Assembly: GCA_034509495.1 (NCBI GenBank)
Contig: CM067503.1
Location: forward strand, 7,447,356 to 7,511,355
Length of the DNA stretch: 64,000 nt
Origin: Acestrorhynchus altus
Taxonomy: Eukaryota; Chordata; Actinopteri; Characiformes; Acestrorhynchidae
Reading direction: 5' to 3'
The notes beneath the pieces are model-generated. The model had not been told where the DNA came from. It worked only from the letters and a program-made list of their open reading frames with translations, and searched no databases. The position numbers and the translations under genes were made by a program. Numbering within the stretch: the stretch's first letter is position 1; every line of letters begins with the position of its first letter. Of the stretch, positions 34,441 to 47,799 are shown piece after piece.

Positions 34441-35189
34441 ATAACAGCAAACAGAAGCGATACTGTAACACACAGCCTGGTCCTAGAGGTTTACTGCAGC
34501 TGTTTTAAAAAGAAGAACTTGTAGACTGTGAACATGTGGTTTATTAAATCCAAATCACACCAAATCCTACTACTAGACCATAAGCACATGCTCCTCCTCT
34601 CCACTCCATCGCAGCACTGTTGTCAGCTGATGGCACGTAGCATGTGTTTCTTTCATGGCATTGCTCACATTCATTTTTAAGAGAGCGTGTTCTTCTGACG
34701 GTCTTGCTTGTTCATTCCAAACAGACTATTTTCAAACCACAGACCCACAACTTGGAGCCATCCCTTAATAATGGTGTCATGATGGAGTGGAGGGGAGGAC
34801 ACCAGATGATGGTATTTTGCACATGGTTTCTCAAGCTTACTGGAAACTCGCTATTATGTAGTGGCTCTGTGCAAACACTGCGGCAGCCAAATGTAAACCT
34901 CTAACACATCCTGACAACACACTAAGTCATGTGCTGTTTTCCCATTTCATCCAACATTCTGGGAAAGTCTGTTCAGTGTAGCACTGGTAGTAAGAAAAAT
35001 GCATTTGTGAGCAGAGCCTGGCATGGCCAATACTAATACCAGGCAAGGAACATAACTTCAGGGAAATGGTTTCAATGCTGTTTGAATAAACTGGCAAGAT
35101 GTTCAGAGGAACACACACTCTCAACACTAGGATGACCAATGGTGAAAGTTTTCGTAAGACACTACTCAGCCTCTCGAGGAGCGCTTAGC

Positions 35190-35857
35190 ACCTTTCGTCT
35201 CGGTAATTACTCACAGTGCATCACAGACTCTACATCCACAAAGAGCATGGACGACCCTGACAATAACTAATTGGACGTCTACTACACGGCAACCCTGCCA
35301 TGCTGTTGCTCCTTGCACTGTTGTTCAGGCTTCTTCTGGTGGTGGACTCACGAACGTTAACACTGACCAAAGTGAGAAAGGACTTTGGTTGCTTAGAAAT
35401 GTATATGGGTGACCATTCCTGGTGAGGGTAGTAAAGGTTGTGCATTTCCCCCATTTAGACACGGTCTGTTTGGCTGTGGATTGGTGGAGTCCAAACTCTT
35501 TAGAGGTGGTTTTGGAACCTTTTCCAACCTGATGAACATCAACAATTCTGAAAACAAACGTCCACAACTTGATAGATCCCTGCTCTTAAAAACAAACAGG
35601 GTGTCCACTCACATCTGATTGTCTCCCATTGATTGAAAACACCTGACTCTTCAAAACATCTGCTAAACCTACAGGTTCACATTCTTTTGCCACTCACAGA
35701 TGAAATATTGGATAATTTTCCTCAATAAATAAATGACCAAGTGTAATATTTTTGTCTCATTCATTTGATCTGGAGCCTTCAAATCTGATGAAGGTCAAAT
35801 CTATGTAGAAATCCAGACAATTCTATAGGGTTTACAAAGGGTTTCCACCACCGCTGT
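35190..35857 (-). pseudogene. Tc1/mariner transposase relic (N-terminal part)
   Basis: On the - strand, two overlapping frames carry Tc1-like transposase sequence. The first reads GKGSKTTSKEFGLHQSTAKQ and TVSKWGKCTTFTTLTRNGHP, the paired-type helix-turn-helix and linker. The second reads LVSVNVRESTTRRSLNN, the next conserved stretch. The change of frame near 35330-35400 and the absence of the DDE catalytic domain show it is broken and truncated. The right flank (35640-35857) looks like the element's 5' terminal region, with characteristic tttgccactcacagatgaaa and tcaataaataaatgacca. Confidence 0.75.
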
Positions 35858-35984
35858 ATATATTCCTTCCCTATATTCCTGATTAATGTGCCAGGAAGTT
35901 AATTTTATAGCACCTTCATATCGTGTTAAGACATGCTTCAGTAGTTCCAATCCATGCACACAGAATGAATAAAATAAAGGTGAT

Positions 35985-36190
35985 GCCATAAAGAAATCAC
36001 TTTTGGCCTTATAAAGAACCGTTTCTACAACAGAGAAGTGAGTCCATCTTATAAAGATCTAAAGAACCTTCACTTGATATAAAAGTTCTTTTTCAATCTA
36101 AAGGTTCTCTATTACAAACATGGTTCTTCAAGGAAACAAAAGAGAATGTTCTAAAGCATCTCTCAAAGAAGAGAACCCCTTGAAACCCAG
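35985..36190. repeat. MITE-like 'ggttctt' repeat, copy 2
   Basis: Contains gccttataaagaaccgtttc, atctaaagaaccttcacttg, ctaaaggttctctattacaa and tggttcttcaaggaaacaaa. It lies directly beside the Tc1 relic that ends near 35857. Confidence 0.5.
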
Positions 36191-37939
36191 AGTGCAGTAT
36201 TTTCCAATTTTCCAATCCTCCAATATACAGTATGACCTACAGTATGACATTTAGAAAGCCACATATTTAGGAAAGTCTGTTTTGTTCCTATATCTTTTAA
36301 CAAGTTGCCAGCATATACAAAACAATCTGTGGAATTGATGAAGTGGGAGCAGGGCTGTGGTCAAAGAGTTCTGGAAAACCTTAAAAAAAAAAAAAATCAT
36401 AAACGAACTCAAGTTGTTTTCTTAAAAATGATCGTTCGCTTATTACAGATCTTCAGCCAAAACAGCTGTCAGGGCCGTGACTGCTCATAAACGTGACATC
36501 TCGTGAAAGTAATGAGATCCTCCAACAGGCCTGAGAGAAATCCTGCAGTCCTGCTCATGCCAGATGCTATGAACAATAATAAGTGCGAGAACATACGTTC
36601 GATGATCACAAAGCCAAACAACATGATTCAAACTTCAGCAGGGGAGCCAACAGATCTGCCTCACAGCTCGGCGAGGCACAAGAATCCAATAATCATAAGC
36701 AGACAATAAAACATATCCCGCTGAAAGCAGACACAGTGTCGGGAAGCACTAAAGGCTAGTGTTTTGGAGGAATCTGAAATAATTCCGCACCTGTGACACA
36801 AGAGGAAGAGGCGTAATATTCTCACATGCAGGCAAAAGCAAGTCCAGTTTACGGTACAGATGAAAAGAGGGTATTTGTGTGTTCATACATGTGACAAATG
36901 AGGCTCCGGACACTGCAGTGTGACTGGGAGAGTGTATAAACACATCCTAATGGAGCACATGGGTGTGTTTACATCCTTGGATAACTGTCTTGATCCTGTG
37001 CAGCACTGACCCCCCACTCGCTTCTGCACATTGTCACTTTCCTGCCTGCGCCCTTTCTGCAGATCCGCATGGGCATCGGGGTAAAAGGCACTCAGCCAGG
37101 GATGTCACTTAAGATCATACAACAGAGAGTATCGTTTGTGCTTTCATTTGGCAGGAGCTTTTGCCTCTTGAGCCTGAGCCACGTTCTCTTACTGCTGGGC
37201 TATGGATCACATTTCCCATCACATCATCGAACTCAGACTTTTAAAACACTGTATAACTACACTCCCATTTGCAAAACAATAGCACACACTATACATTAAT
37301 GTGCCATTTTATTAGAAACTAGTATCTGGCCACCCTTTATTAGAAACTCCTCCTGGACACATTTTTATCAGTGGCTAGTTTCTTACTAAAGTACTTATCC
37401 TAGATAGATAGGTTTGATTGGTGGAGTCACTCTCAAACAAGGGCCACATTCGTGAAACCTTTGTCAAAACATGAGTAAACCGTCCCGGAGACACTCCTGA
37501 AAACATTCTGCCAGATTCGCAAAACGCTGTGTGAACTTCAGAGTAGTTAAAAGAACGTTTGTATGTTAATAAATAACAATGGTTTGCAAATAATAATAAT
37601 AACAATAACAATTTGTGAAGTCTCCGATGTTTAGAGCCCACTGTATATAACGGTGAACAAGAATGTTGACTTGTTTTCCAAATGAAAACTAGCTCCTGAA
37701 AATCGGTGGGTTGACATGTTGAAAAAGTACAGGTGCTGACTCTTCAGATTACTGAATCATACTGTTATTATTACAAACCCAATAGATAAAATTCAGCTTT
37801 CAAAATAGATATTACAGCAGCACAATGCACCCAAAAGACAACGTACTTAAGCCTTATTAAAGTTATTAAATAATATACTGTATATATTAAAATTAAAATT
37901 AAACTGCTGAGCTACAGAGCAAAAATCTGCCATTATGAA

Positions 37940-38012
<73 letters not shown>
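37940..38012. repeat. Compound (ATT)n(GTT)n microsatellite
   Basis: About 14 ATT units change abruptly to about 10 GTT units. Confidence 0.95.
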
Positions 38013-38261
38013 ATTATATAATATCATTATTAGTATGAATATAATGTATGTAGTATGTAACTGCATAAATATTATACAGGAACAATATAGGAAGAATACA
38101 GTACCAATGCAGCTCACTGAGCCTGTCCTCATGTATACAAGTATAGTGTCTAAACAAAACAATCATAGACAGAATATATTAATATCGCCTGTGTAACAAA
38201 AGTATAGATTTAACAATATTTGTTTATATTCATACATAACAGTCATTAACGGGATATACAC

Positions 38262-38370
38262 TGATTAACCATAACTATGCCTAATATTGTGAAACCAAAA
38301 CAGCTCTGACTCATCAAGCCACGAACTGCCTAAAAGCTCTGAAGGTGTTCAGTGGTGTTTACTTCCAGCG
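38262..38370 (+). repeat. Dispersed repeat, copy 2
   Basis: acactgattaaccataacta, cctaatattgtgaaaccaaa, acagctctgactcatcaagc and ctaaaagctctgaaggtgtt match the copies at 13190 and 40530 in order. Confidence 0.5.
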
Positions 38371-39969
38371 CATAAACTGCAGTCCTTTAAGTTCTGTTTT
38401 AGTAGTGGTCTCAAATGCTTTGAGATATCATACAGTGTTTATAATAAAGTGATCAAAAGCAAAGCGAGGTGTGATGAACACTCAGCTGCGATTCGCTCTC
38501 CCTCTGCAGCTCTGTTGCAAATGTGGACAGATGGCGAGCGCGAAGAGTAACAGAGCAAGAATGGAAGAAGTGTGGAGAAGGAGACAGAGAAAAACTAACA
38601 CCTAGCACATTTAGCCGACAGACAGTTTCATGCAAATCTGACCAATGTGTGGCAACAGTCGAGCCAATCAAAATGAAACCAAAGAACCAAGAACCAAAAA
38701 CTGTAGCAAAGAGGAGAACGAATGAAAAGCATGCAAAAACTGAAACTCTAGAGTAACTGCCTGCAGTGTAATAGCAAATTGACCAAAAATGCATAGAGAG
38801 AAGATAATTAAGACTGTGAGGTTCACCTGGACCATTTTCTGGTATGGTTCAATTGAGGACAAAAGGAACTAAGCATTAAACTGCAAAAGAAGGAAGTGCA
38901 TCAGCTCTGTGCCAGCGAGGAACAAGTGTAGGCTGGCAGTAATAGGCAGCATAGCACCCATTTTTGGCCTTGTGGCCATACTATGGGCAACTGAACCACA
39001 AATAACACTAGAAGATTCAGTAGAATCAAAGCTGAAGCATGAAATGTGTGTGTGTGAGTGTGTGCGTGTGTGTGTATGTGTGCGTGTGGCTAGTCAAATA
39101 TTTTTCTTTGGCTTTGATTCAAATTCACAACTGGTGAACTAAGCCACCAGGCTAAGTTTGTTTATATAACATTTTTTTTAAATGGTAGCACCATCACAAA
39201 GCAGATTTACAAAGATCCAGGTCCAAGTCTCTTCTCAGCAAGACTCAAGAGGGCAACCCTCCAAAGGTCGACACCGGATAACCCAACAAATGACAAGAAA
39301 CGAATGAAAGAAATGAAAAGATATCAGAACTACAGTGCGATGCGAAAGTCTTCACCGCCTTGGCTTTTTACATATATCGTTACATTACACGCTGTATTTA
39401 AATGTTGTTGTTTTTTTATTGTATGTGATGCATCTGTTGGTGAAGTAAAACAAGAAAAAATAAACAAATAAATAAAAAACCTTAGTTCCAAGCAAACAAA
39501 TGTTTGCTTACTGTGTTATACCTGGGTTTGGCAGGTGGGTAAATTTGGGCCTTTACACGTTTGCAGCACTCATAAGCTTGGTGTTGTACTGTGCTACGGT
39601 GCCCACACTCCTTTATTAACTCTGTAGCACTTGTTCATTATGCAATCATGCATTTCACTCTCATTTGCTTTTGTCACACAAATGAAACGAGTTCCCCTCA
39701 TCAGAACACCCTGGGTGAAAATCCAAACAAGCCGTGATTCACACTTGGCCTGCTGGCTGTTACACTAACAAAGCTGGGACACACATGCCAAACGAGATGC
39801 CATCCTCTCAAACTCCTCTGTTTAACATGAGTTTCAATACATTCAAATCTATAGAAACAGACGTAACTGATTCAACAGCACTAAATGCATTTGCAGGACA
39901 TGACAGAAAATTTGTGCATGTTCTCACCAAAACCACAAAGATTTTCAAGAAAAGAAACAAAGTCTTATA

Positions 39970-40095
39970 AAGTTGCTCTGGAGGTTGGTATGGTGTTGTT
40001 AAGTGGTTGCAAGGTAGTTGCAATGTATCCTAGGTTTTTGCTACGGTGTTACTAAATGGTAGCCATGGGGTTGCTCAAAGGTTGATTGGTGTTGA
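39970..40095 (-). repeat. Degenerate 'ggttgctaagtgg' minisatellite
   Basis: ggaggttggtatggtgttgt, taagtggttgcaaggtagtt and catggggttgctcaaaggtt are reverse-complement forms of the unit at 60755-61275. Confidence 0.5.
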
Positions 40096-40529
40096 AGTCA
40101 GATTGCAATGGACAATGCTAATCAAAAGACAACTCAAAGTTTGGTTCTGTTAATGCAGCAATATAGAGAAGATTACACAGCCTTTAGGTTAAATGCTGGC
40201 TCAGAACTGCTTTGTTGGAGCATAATTTTGTTTCAATTTTTAATTTTTGGTGTGCAAGACCACACTTAGGATATATCTCAAGAACCAGATATACTATATG
40301 CATGTCATGATTAATGCTAATGAAAGAGGTAATGAATCGATTTCCAGTTGAACATGGTGACACATAGTTCAGTAAAATCATGAAGGCGTCGAAATAATAG
40401 TAAAAATCTAAATATGGCCATGTTTGTCAATTTTTATGCATGAAAATAAACTACACATCATCAAAAAGCAACAATCAGCACAGTTTGAGGCAAGTTGTAC
40501 ACCAACCCGCTATAACATAATGGGCCTTT

Positions 40530-40870
40530 ATACTAAATAAGATTAAAACCATCTGTCGAATATTGTGTAGATGCACTCAGTGCCAAAACAGCCCTGAAGC
40601 ATAGATATCTTGACTCCACAAGACCTCTGAAAGCGTCATGTGGTATCTAGAACCAAGACATCAGCCTTAAGTTGGCAAGACCTTAAGTCCTGTAAGTTGT
40701 GAGGTGGGGCCTCCATGGATCACATCAATGAGCTTTGGGTGTCCATGATCCTGTCGCAGGTTCACTGGTTTCTTTGGAGTTCTTTTGGTACATACTGGAA
40801 ACATCCCACCAGACCAGCCAGATGTTTGGAAAATGCTCTGAAATGCTCATCTAGCCATCACAGTTTGGAA
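40530..40870 (+). repeat. Dispersed repeat, copy 3 (longest)
   Basis: attaaaaccatctgtcgaat, cttgactccacaagacctct, gtcctgtaagttgtgaggtg and gggcctccatggatcacatc. It extends furthest 3' of the three copies (to aaacatcccaccagaccagc). No transposase frame survives. Confidence 0.6.
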
Positions 40871-42044
40871 CACTTTCACGCACGCCTTTATTCCTGCTTT
40901 CAAATGCTGTCTAATCAGCATACCACCTCTCTTTTAAAGCTTATTAGGCTGACAATGTATTGAAAAAAAAGTAATGCATCATAGGGAAGGACTTTATATA
41001 TTGGCCTTCACACGCTATCTTGAACCTAAACGAAATACAGAAGTCCTCCTAAAGCATTACTACGAACATGATAACTTTGAGGAGGCTGATACAGATGTAG
41101 CTATATCATCCTATCTAATGCTCCAACATGTTACAGCAAGAAGCAAGCCTTGGACAACAAACTGTGCAAAAAAAAAAATGGAAAGATCCAGGGCGAGATT
41201 AAGTAAACATCTCTCTCTATCGCAGGTGAATTTAGGTTAGGGTAGATTTAGCCTCAGCGGTGGGGACCCCAGCCTGGGAGCTGGTCGGCCACAGAGCACC
41301 TGAAGAGACCTGGACTCTCAAAGAGGAACGGCAGAGAACAGAGCGCCTGCTAACTTCTGTCCACCCCATACATCATCCTGCCTGGACTCACGCTCCGGAG
41401 GCCCCGCTGAGATTAATTAAAGCCCTGTGGAGGTTGAGGTACCATACTAAGATGAGCACTCGGGATAAGATGAATTACCGGTAGCTGCAGTTCAACCAAT
41501 GTGTCTTGCTCATAAGCAGAAACTAGGGTGCTGGCGAGAGGGAGCTATGTTCACACCTCAAAGAATCAACTCAACTGCAAGGCATATAAAAAGAAACGCA
41601 TGGGAGGGCCACATGAATATAGAAATGGGAGAGATCATCTAGCATGTATTGCCATGGTGATGCCCACGTGCCCACGTGCCACAGCACGTGTCAATGTGGA
41701 GAAAGTTCAAGAACTGCTGTGCATCGGTGAAGCCCACAAAGACCCACATACCCATATTTACCATTTTTCACATTTGTGTTCCCTGAAGCCCAGCCAGTAT
41801 CTTCATGTGAGGCTCACATGAGTAGATCTTGGGCTAGTTGGATTCCAGGTGGGAATGGGTTCTGAGTGCGTATGTAAGGTTGTACAGATGGTCTCATCAG
41901 GGATCTTGGTGGTCATACATATGTGGGACCAATATAGAACCTGTGGATACAACTTTCTGATTCCTAGCTTGCCTACCCATACAGGCCCCAAATGGGCATG
42001 TGGTCTTTAAGAACACTTGTGTGGTTTTACATGTACATTTACTC

Positions 42045-42240
42045 TTATTCTAATCCGCTTCTTCCAGGTCAGGCTTGCAGTTGATCTGGAGCCTACAGGG
42101 AATCGTGCAAAGGCAGGAAAATCTTGTGTACAGAGCAACAGTTCATTTCAGGATATCAGACAAATCTAGGGGCTATTAGCATGGCCTTAGTGTGTCTTTT
42201 AGGAGGTGGGAGTAACGTAGAGTTCTCTGAGAACAAACAC
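42045..42240 (+). mobile_element. Dispersed retroposon fragment
   Basis: Starts attctaatccgcttcttcca then ggtcaggcttgcagttgatc, followed by gcctacagggaatcgtgcaa and ggaggtgggagtaac. It matches the copy at 34305-34440 in module order. Confidence 0.5.
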
Positions 42241-43214
42241 AGAGTTCATTTTCAACCTCTTTATCTGTTAGAATTAAACAGTGGGCAGTCAGTCAATGTT
42301 CAAACTCAAGTTCAGAGGTGTAGCTCATGTGGAAATCTACAATGTTGCAACAAACTGTCTGAAAACTCAATCTCTTCAATGTGACTCAGTGGGCTACAGT
42401 GCTTTAGGCTGAACAGATTGCCCTGTAAAGTTGTGATTGAGATGTCAAAATTACAAATTTCAGAGCAGATCAATTTCGTCCTGACCAAGGAGCAAACGAA
42501 GTGCTTTTAAATGGCAGCACAACACAGTACATCAACACAACAACAACAACAATAACAACAACAAATCATTCTTTAACAATTCCTTCTAAAAGTTAAGAGG
42601 ACCTTAAAAATATGAGGGCAAGTGCCTACTTTTTATGGGAGAATGCATCTCCTGTCACTGTGCACAACTTTTTTTTTATAAGGCAAGAGCAACAACAGCA
42701 AATGCCTCAAAGCTTGGCCAGTCACTGACCTGCACGTCAGTTCACTCACACCGCACAACACTTGACCTAGTTCAGAGAAGTAACATGTGACTATGCCTTG
42801 GAATCACTCCGAGCGTCATCAGCCAAAACCCACACACTTTTACCAGCTTCAAATTCAGAACCTTGACTGAACAAGTCTGTAACTGAACTGCAAGAAGGGT
42901 CATTCAATGACTCAGCGAAGCTTATAACACTATGAATGTTAATGTAGAAAATGAGTCAGAAATAGAAATAGAGTTAAGCAGCAATTTTCAGGATTTGATT
43001 TTGAGAGTTTGAACTATTGAGAGAATATCTACTTCATGCAATATTTACTGATTTAAATAAAACAAGATAACTACTATATAAACATGTACCTGGATTAAGC
43101 ATGACTTTCTCTGTACTCTCATGGCAGCCCTTAATTTCTCTGAGGGAACCGTCCCAAGGGATCTATAAAGTTCTATCCTATCCTATCCTAAACTTAAAAC
43201 TCAACAAAGCCAGT

Positions 43215-43395
43215 GATTTGGCTGTGAGTGGCTCAGTGGTCTCTTGCACAAGCACTATGATCCGAGGATCACAGATATGAATTCCGTGCTGCGTGCAATC
43301 GGTAGCTGCAGTCAGGGACAGCAAAATTGTCTGTGCTCTCTCTGGGTGTGTAGATGATGACCACTCTCCAGAATGACAGGTTCTCCATGGTTCAT
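43215..43395 (+). mobile_element. tRNA-derived SINE in rims2 intron
   Basis: Box A-like ggctgtgagtggctcagtgg, box B-like gaggatcacagatatgaatt, and the body ctctctctgggtgtgtagatg match the copy at 3590-3835. Divergence between the two copies is considerable, so both look old. Confidence 0.6.
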
Positions 43396-44084
43396 GCAAA
43401 TTATTCATCACAGTGGCACAGTTAGACCAGTGACATGGTCCAACCTCAATGTTCCAACTAAGTTTCTTACATAGGAAAAGAACAAGAAAGTCCTAAAATA
43501 TGATCATTACTACTCTGAATTCTTTGTTACATCACTGAATATGTAAAGCACATAAGCTTATGTTTTCCATATCACACATTCTGCCAGACGAAGGGAATTT
43601 TCCTTTATATTTTTATTGTACAAAGAAAAACATCAGCTCATTTGATCTCCACATTCTTTGTGCTACTATGTTCTATTTTGCCCTCTTGTTGGATGTGCTG
43701 TGTTTTTGACTCAGGGCACAGTTTGTATCAGCAAGCATTTTTTTTTCAGATTAACAATAAAACACAATTGATATGTAACTTAAGTTCCTATTTATGTCTT
43801 TTTCTGATAGCTTTTGTTCTTGTTGGTTGTGCTGCATTTTTCCCGAGTGAGCATGTGAGCAAATTCAGACCGTACTTTGTACCATCAAACTGATATGAGA
43901 CTTGTGTTCTCAATCATTGGCTTTCCTTTTTCAAAAAGAGTTAATAAAGGGAAATAAAACAGGCTTTTGCTTTTGGTGGATGTACTTTAAAGTTTGGCTG
44001 ATACATCATTCATATTGCTATTCATTTGCTGTGTTATTCAAAATAAACGTCTCTGAAATAGAATAAAAAATATAAGGTATAAAA

Positions 44085-44253
<169 letters not shown>

Positions 44254-45968
44254 ATGAACAGCACATTAAAAAGCAGAAATGGTAGACATTTGTGTGGAAA
44301 GGGATTAAAAATAATTAACTGCCCTTATTAAAATCAGCCACTGATCAATGTATCTGTAAAGAAATCAGGATCAGTCATAAATGATCAGTGAACCCCACTG
44401 AATTATCAGTTTAACAGAGGTTCTGAATCTGCTTGGTGTGAAACGTGCAGTTTCCTCATATCACTGCAATGCAGCACTGCTGGGCATCTATGGTCTAGCG
44501 TGCAGTCTCTCGCTTCCTCTCACTCTGTCAGATGATTAGATGATAAAAGAACCAGCCAGCTGAGCTTTTCTTCTTCTTCACAGCCTTTTAAAGATTATAC
44601 AGAACACAGAAATCTGCCCCATCCTGCTAAATTCCACAAAACACAACACCGAAAATGCACACAGTGCAAAGCTTCCAAACACACAGCACAGCAAAGCTAA
44701 ATTTAAATCCCTAAAAAGCATTTCAGCAGAGCGTAAACATTAGGAAAACTTCTTCGATGACCAGCAGGTCATCTGAGTGGTCACGTTTTACACTTTTGAT
44801 TATGTAACACTAATATTCATCAGTGACTAAACGTAAGTCAGAGCGGCCTTATCCCTAATGACATCTGCATGAGTAACCAGCAGTGTTGACCAGTAGTAAT
44901 GTTTGGCCCACACAGAGAACAGCTGAGGCCAGATGTAGTGAGAAAAGCCAAAAAAACATCTTGTTGTTTAGTTTATGCTTCATAGCTCAGAGACACAGAA
45001 CCACTGCAAGGCTTAATTGAGCAGATATAAACAGCAGCACATGCATACACTGAAACAGAGAGAGAGAGAGACTCTCTTGGGAACATTCTGCCGTATAGAG
45101 AGTAGTAAAATTGAAATTGTAAAATAACTTTCAATTTTTTATTTAAAACTACTTTATTCACATCAAAATAGCAGCTTCAGCTTCATTCTGATACTTAACT
45201 GGCTGCCCGGGAGAATGGTGTCTCTATCATTGCTACTTCAGGCCAGAATTCTGCTACTGCCGGAGGTACTACAGGGGACTGAAGGTGAATGACATTCCCC
45301 ACCTGTAGGGGGAGCCCAGTCTCTCTAGATGGTTGCTATGGAATTGCTGATAATCCTCAAAAGAATAAAATAAGCAAACATTACCTGATACTAAATGCTA
45401 TTTCTTGTCAAAATCTGGCAATGTGCTTTATTAATTTGGCCTTGTGTGCTGGATGCTGATCATTTTCCCCATCTATGTTCATAAAAGGAGAAAATTGAAA
45501 ATGATGACATATGGCAACACTTTTCAGAGCTACTATTGTGTTCATTACAATAGATATCTGGTTGCAAGCCTTTAAAATATTTTAACATTAAGTTGCTGCG
45601 GTCTTGAGCATTCTGATGCTACACTTATACCAGTCAAAATAATACTGTTACTGCAAACAGAGTGAAAGAAGCTCAGAGTCTGAGAAGCAGCAGCAAGGTC
45701 ACTGATGGCAGAGATGAGATTACATCCATAACAACAATCCATTACCCGTAGCAAGAAGAAGTATCACTTTACCAGCTTTAAAATCTAGTAAAAACCGCAG
45801 TACTGTTGAACCATGGACTGAAAGTGCCATGCTTTTTCCATTTTGGTAGAAGATAAAGAATCAGATACGTAAGAATGAGAAAGTAAATGTATACGTGTAA
45901 AAAGAGGAAATCAGACGTTGTTTAGGTAGAAATGACAATATTAATATATGAACATTAATTTTTATATG

Positions 45969-46023
45969 TAAAATATAAAGTATTAAGTTCATAAAGTGCA
46001 TATTACATGCAACAACATATGTC

Positions 46024-46064
<41 letters not shown>
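45969..46064. repeat. (TA)n with duplicated left flank
   Basis: The flank (aaaatataaagtattaagtt, cataaagtgcatattacatg, caacaacatatgt) matches 44085-44136 with two or three differences, and is followed by about 20 TA units. Confidence 0.9.
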
Positions 46065-46067
<3 letters not shown>

Positions 46068-46989
46068 AAAATAATTAAAAGTTAGAACAATATAACAATA
46101 TATACAGTATTTTTTAATTTTAATTTTGAGTATAGAGACTTAATATCTTAATAAAGTCAAAATACTACCATGATTACCTCGCCCCATTACTCCCATCACC
46201 CCACTTCACAGATCCTCTGAAAAGTAAGGGCTATTGTGTTTTGCTATATTTATATGTACTAAAAAAAGAAATGTGCATTAAGAAATGACGATACTGCACA
46301 ATGTTCTGCCTCTATATCTCTGTAGTATTTCTTTTTTGTGCTGATAAAGGTCTTGTAGCTTTTTTGGGATGTGTGGGGGTCTCCATGGAGGACAAGGTGC
46401 AGTTTCTTGATATTTCAGGCCTGCAGAAGTCTGTTAGGAACAATCAAATGTTATAAATCAGCTTGCTGGTTTTAGCTTGCTCATGAATAATATGGTCAGG
46501 ATGGAGCCCTATGAAACTCTATCCCGCAGGATGTGTCATCAAAGATTAATTACAGCTATCTGCAGGAACTGTGGCGCTTTCTGTATTACAACGTGCAAGG
46601 CTTGGGTTAGCATGGCCAGACACTCAGGCAGCCGAATGTCTTTGCTAACATAAATGAGATATTAACCTATGATACGGCGGTTAATGAATGCTGAGGCCAT
46701 TTCGGGACGGAGAAGAGGGAGAGATTAAGAGAGAGAGAAGGAGAGAGACGCTGTTTTGGCTTTTTGTTCTTTATTGGTGTCATCAGCATGCTCCAATCAA
46801 TTACTTTAATTTTAAAGAATTGATCCATCTATGCTCCACCCACAAAAGGGGGAATTAGAGATGATTTCCATTTAACCCAACGAGAAACTCTTAGAGCATT
46901 AACTTTGTATGCAAGTCAAAGTGAAATTTCTCATAGAAATGTGCAGCTGTTAAAAATGCTTTGGTATCACATTTGTTTTGTTTGCATTT

Positions 46990-47240
46990 GTCAGGTATCT
47001 GTTGTGGTCATCTCCTGCCCTGTCATAGTTCTGTTTATCTCCCCTCCTGCTTCTGAGCACATGTCCTGTCTCCTCCCACTCCCAGGTGTGTCTGTTTCGT
47101 AACCCTGCCCAGTTTTGATTGTGTACCAGGTGTGTATTGAAGACCCTTTGCAACAGTTGAACTTTGTTAGTCCTTGCTTTACTGCTGTTGTTGTTGTTAG
47201 ACTGTCGTGGTGTTATGTCGTTTGAGTCCTTGTCTGTAAC
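46990..47240. repeat. Interspersed repeat, LTR-like, copy 2
   Basis: Shares gcttctgagcacatg, a following ctcc..ccc.tgt pyrimidine pattern and a gtgtgtattgaagacccttt module with the repeat at 53145-53395. AC-rich on one strand and TG-rich on the other; no open frame. Confidence 0.4.
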
Positions 47241-47799
47241 GGTGTAGTATATGTTGAAAATCCCCAACCCATGCGAGTACTCCCGCCTCCCTGATTTAAC
47301 CCACGCCTCCCTGACACATTTAAAAACACAAAAAGGTTAAGTGTGATATCATTCCATGGAAAATTTTGGACACAATAATTTTTTATTATTTATAATTCAT
47401 TATTTAATATTAGTGCTACTTAAACTTAAACACAGCCTAAAAGGTACCACTGAAAAACAGCAATAATCCTCTGGTGAAGCTCTTTATGCTGCTAAATTAA
47501 ACGACTATGCTTCTCAAGAAAAGCTGCAGTTCTTCACATTAAAGACACTGAACCTGAGAGGCACTTCAAAACCACAGCTACCTTTGGGACATTAACAAAG
47601 ATAGGTTTCAAAGATGTGCAAAGGCAAAGAGTTAAAGGTCTGGAATGTGGTGCATGACCTAAATAGCACAGGAGGATGGTCTAATGCTAGCTTTGTTTTT
47701 TTAATTCAATACTTTAAAAGATGTCAAATTCAGTGAATAAAAGTGTAGGAAAAAAACATATACACAGAAGGAATCAACCAACTGCAGTGCATGAGTACA

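Larger units (their letters stand above)
36200..41000 (-). other. rims2: rims2 intron, part 2
   Basis: Contains an (ATT)n array passing directly into (GTT)n at 37940-38012, dispersed repeat copies at 38262 and 40530, and the minisatellite at 39970. No conserved exon recognised on either strand. Confidence 0.5.

Noticed and set aside
37899..38162. Poly-Asn frame
   Set aside because: It is the translation of the (ATT)n/(GTT)n microsatellite, not a coding asparagine tract.
41240..41480. GC-richer patch as a possible exon or gene
   Set aside because: Frames on both strands are short, lack splice signals in matching phase and resemble nothing I recognise; kept only as a note in the intron description.
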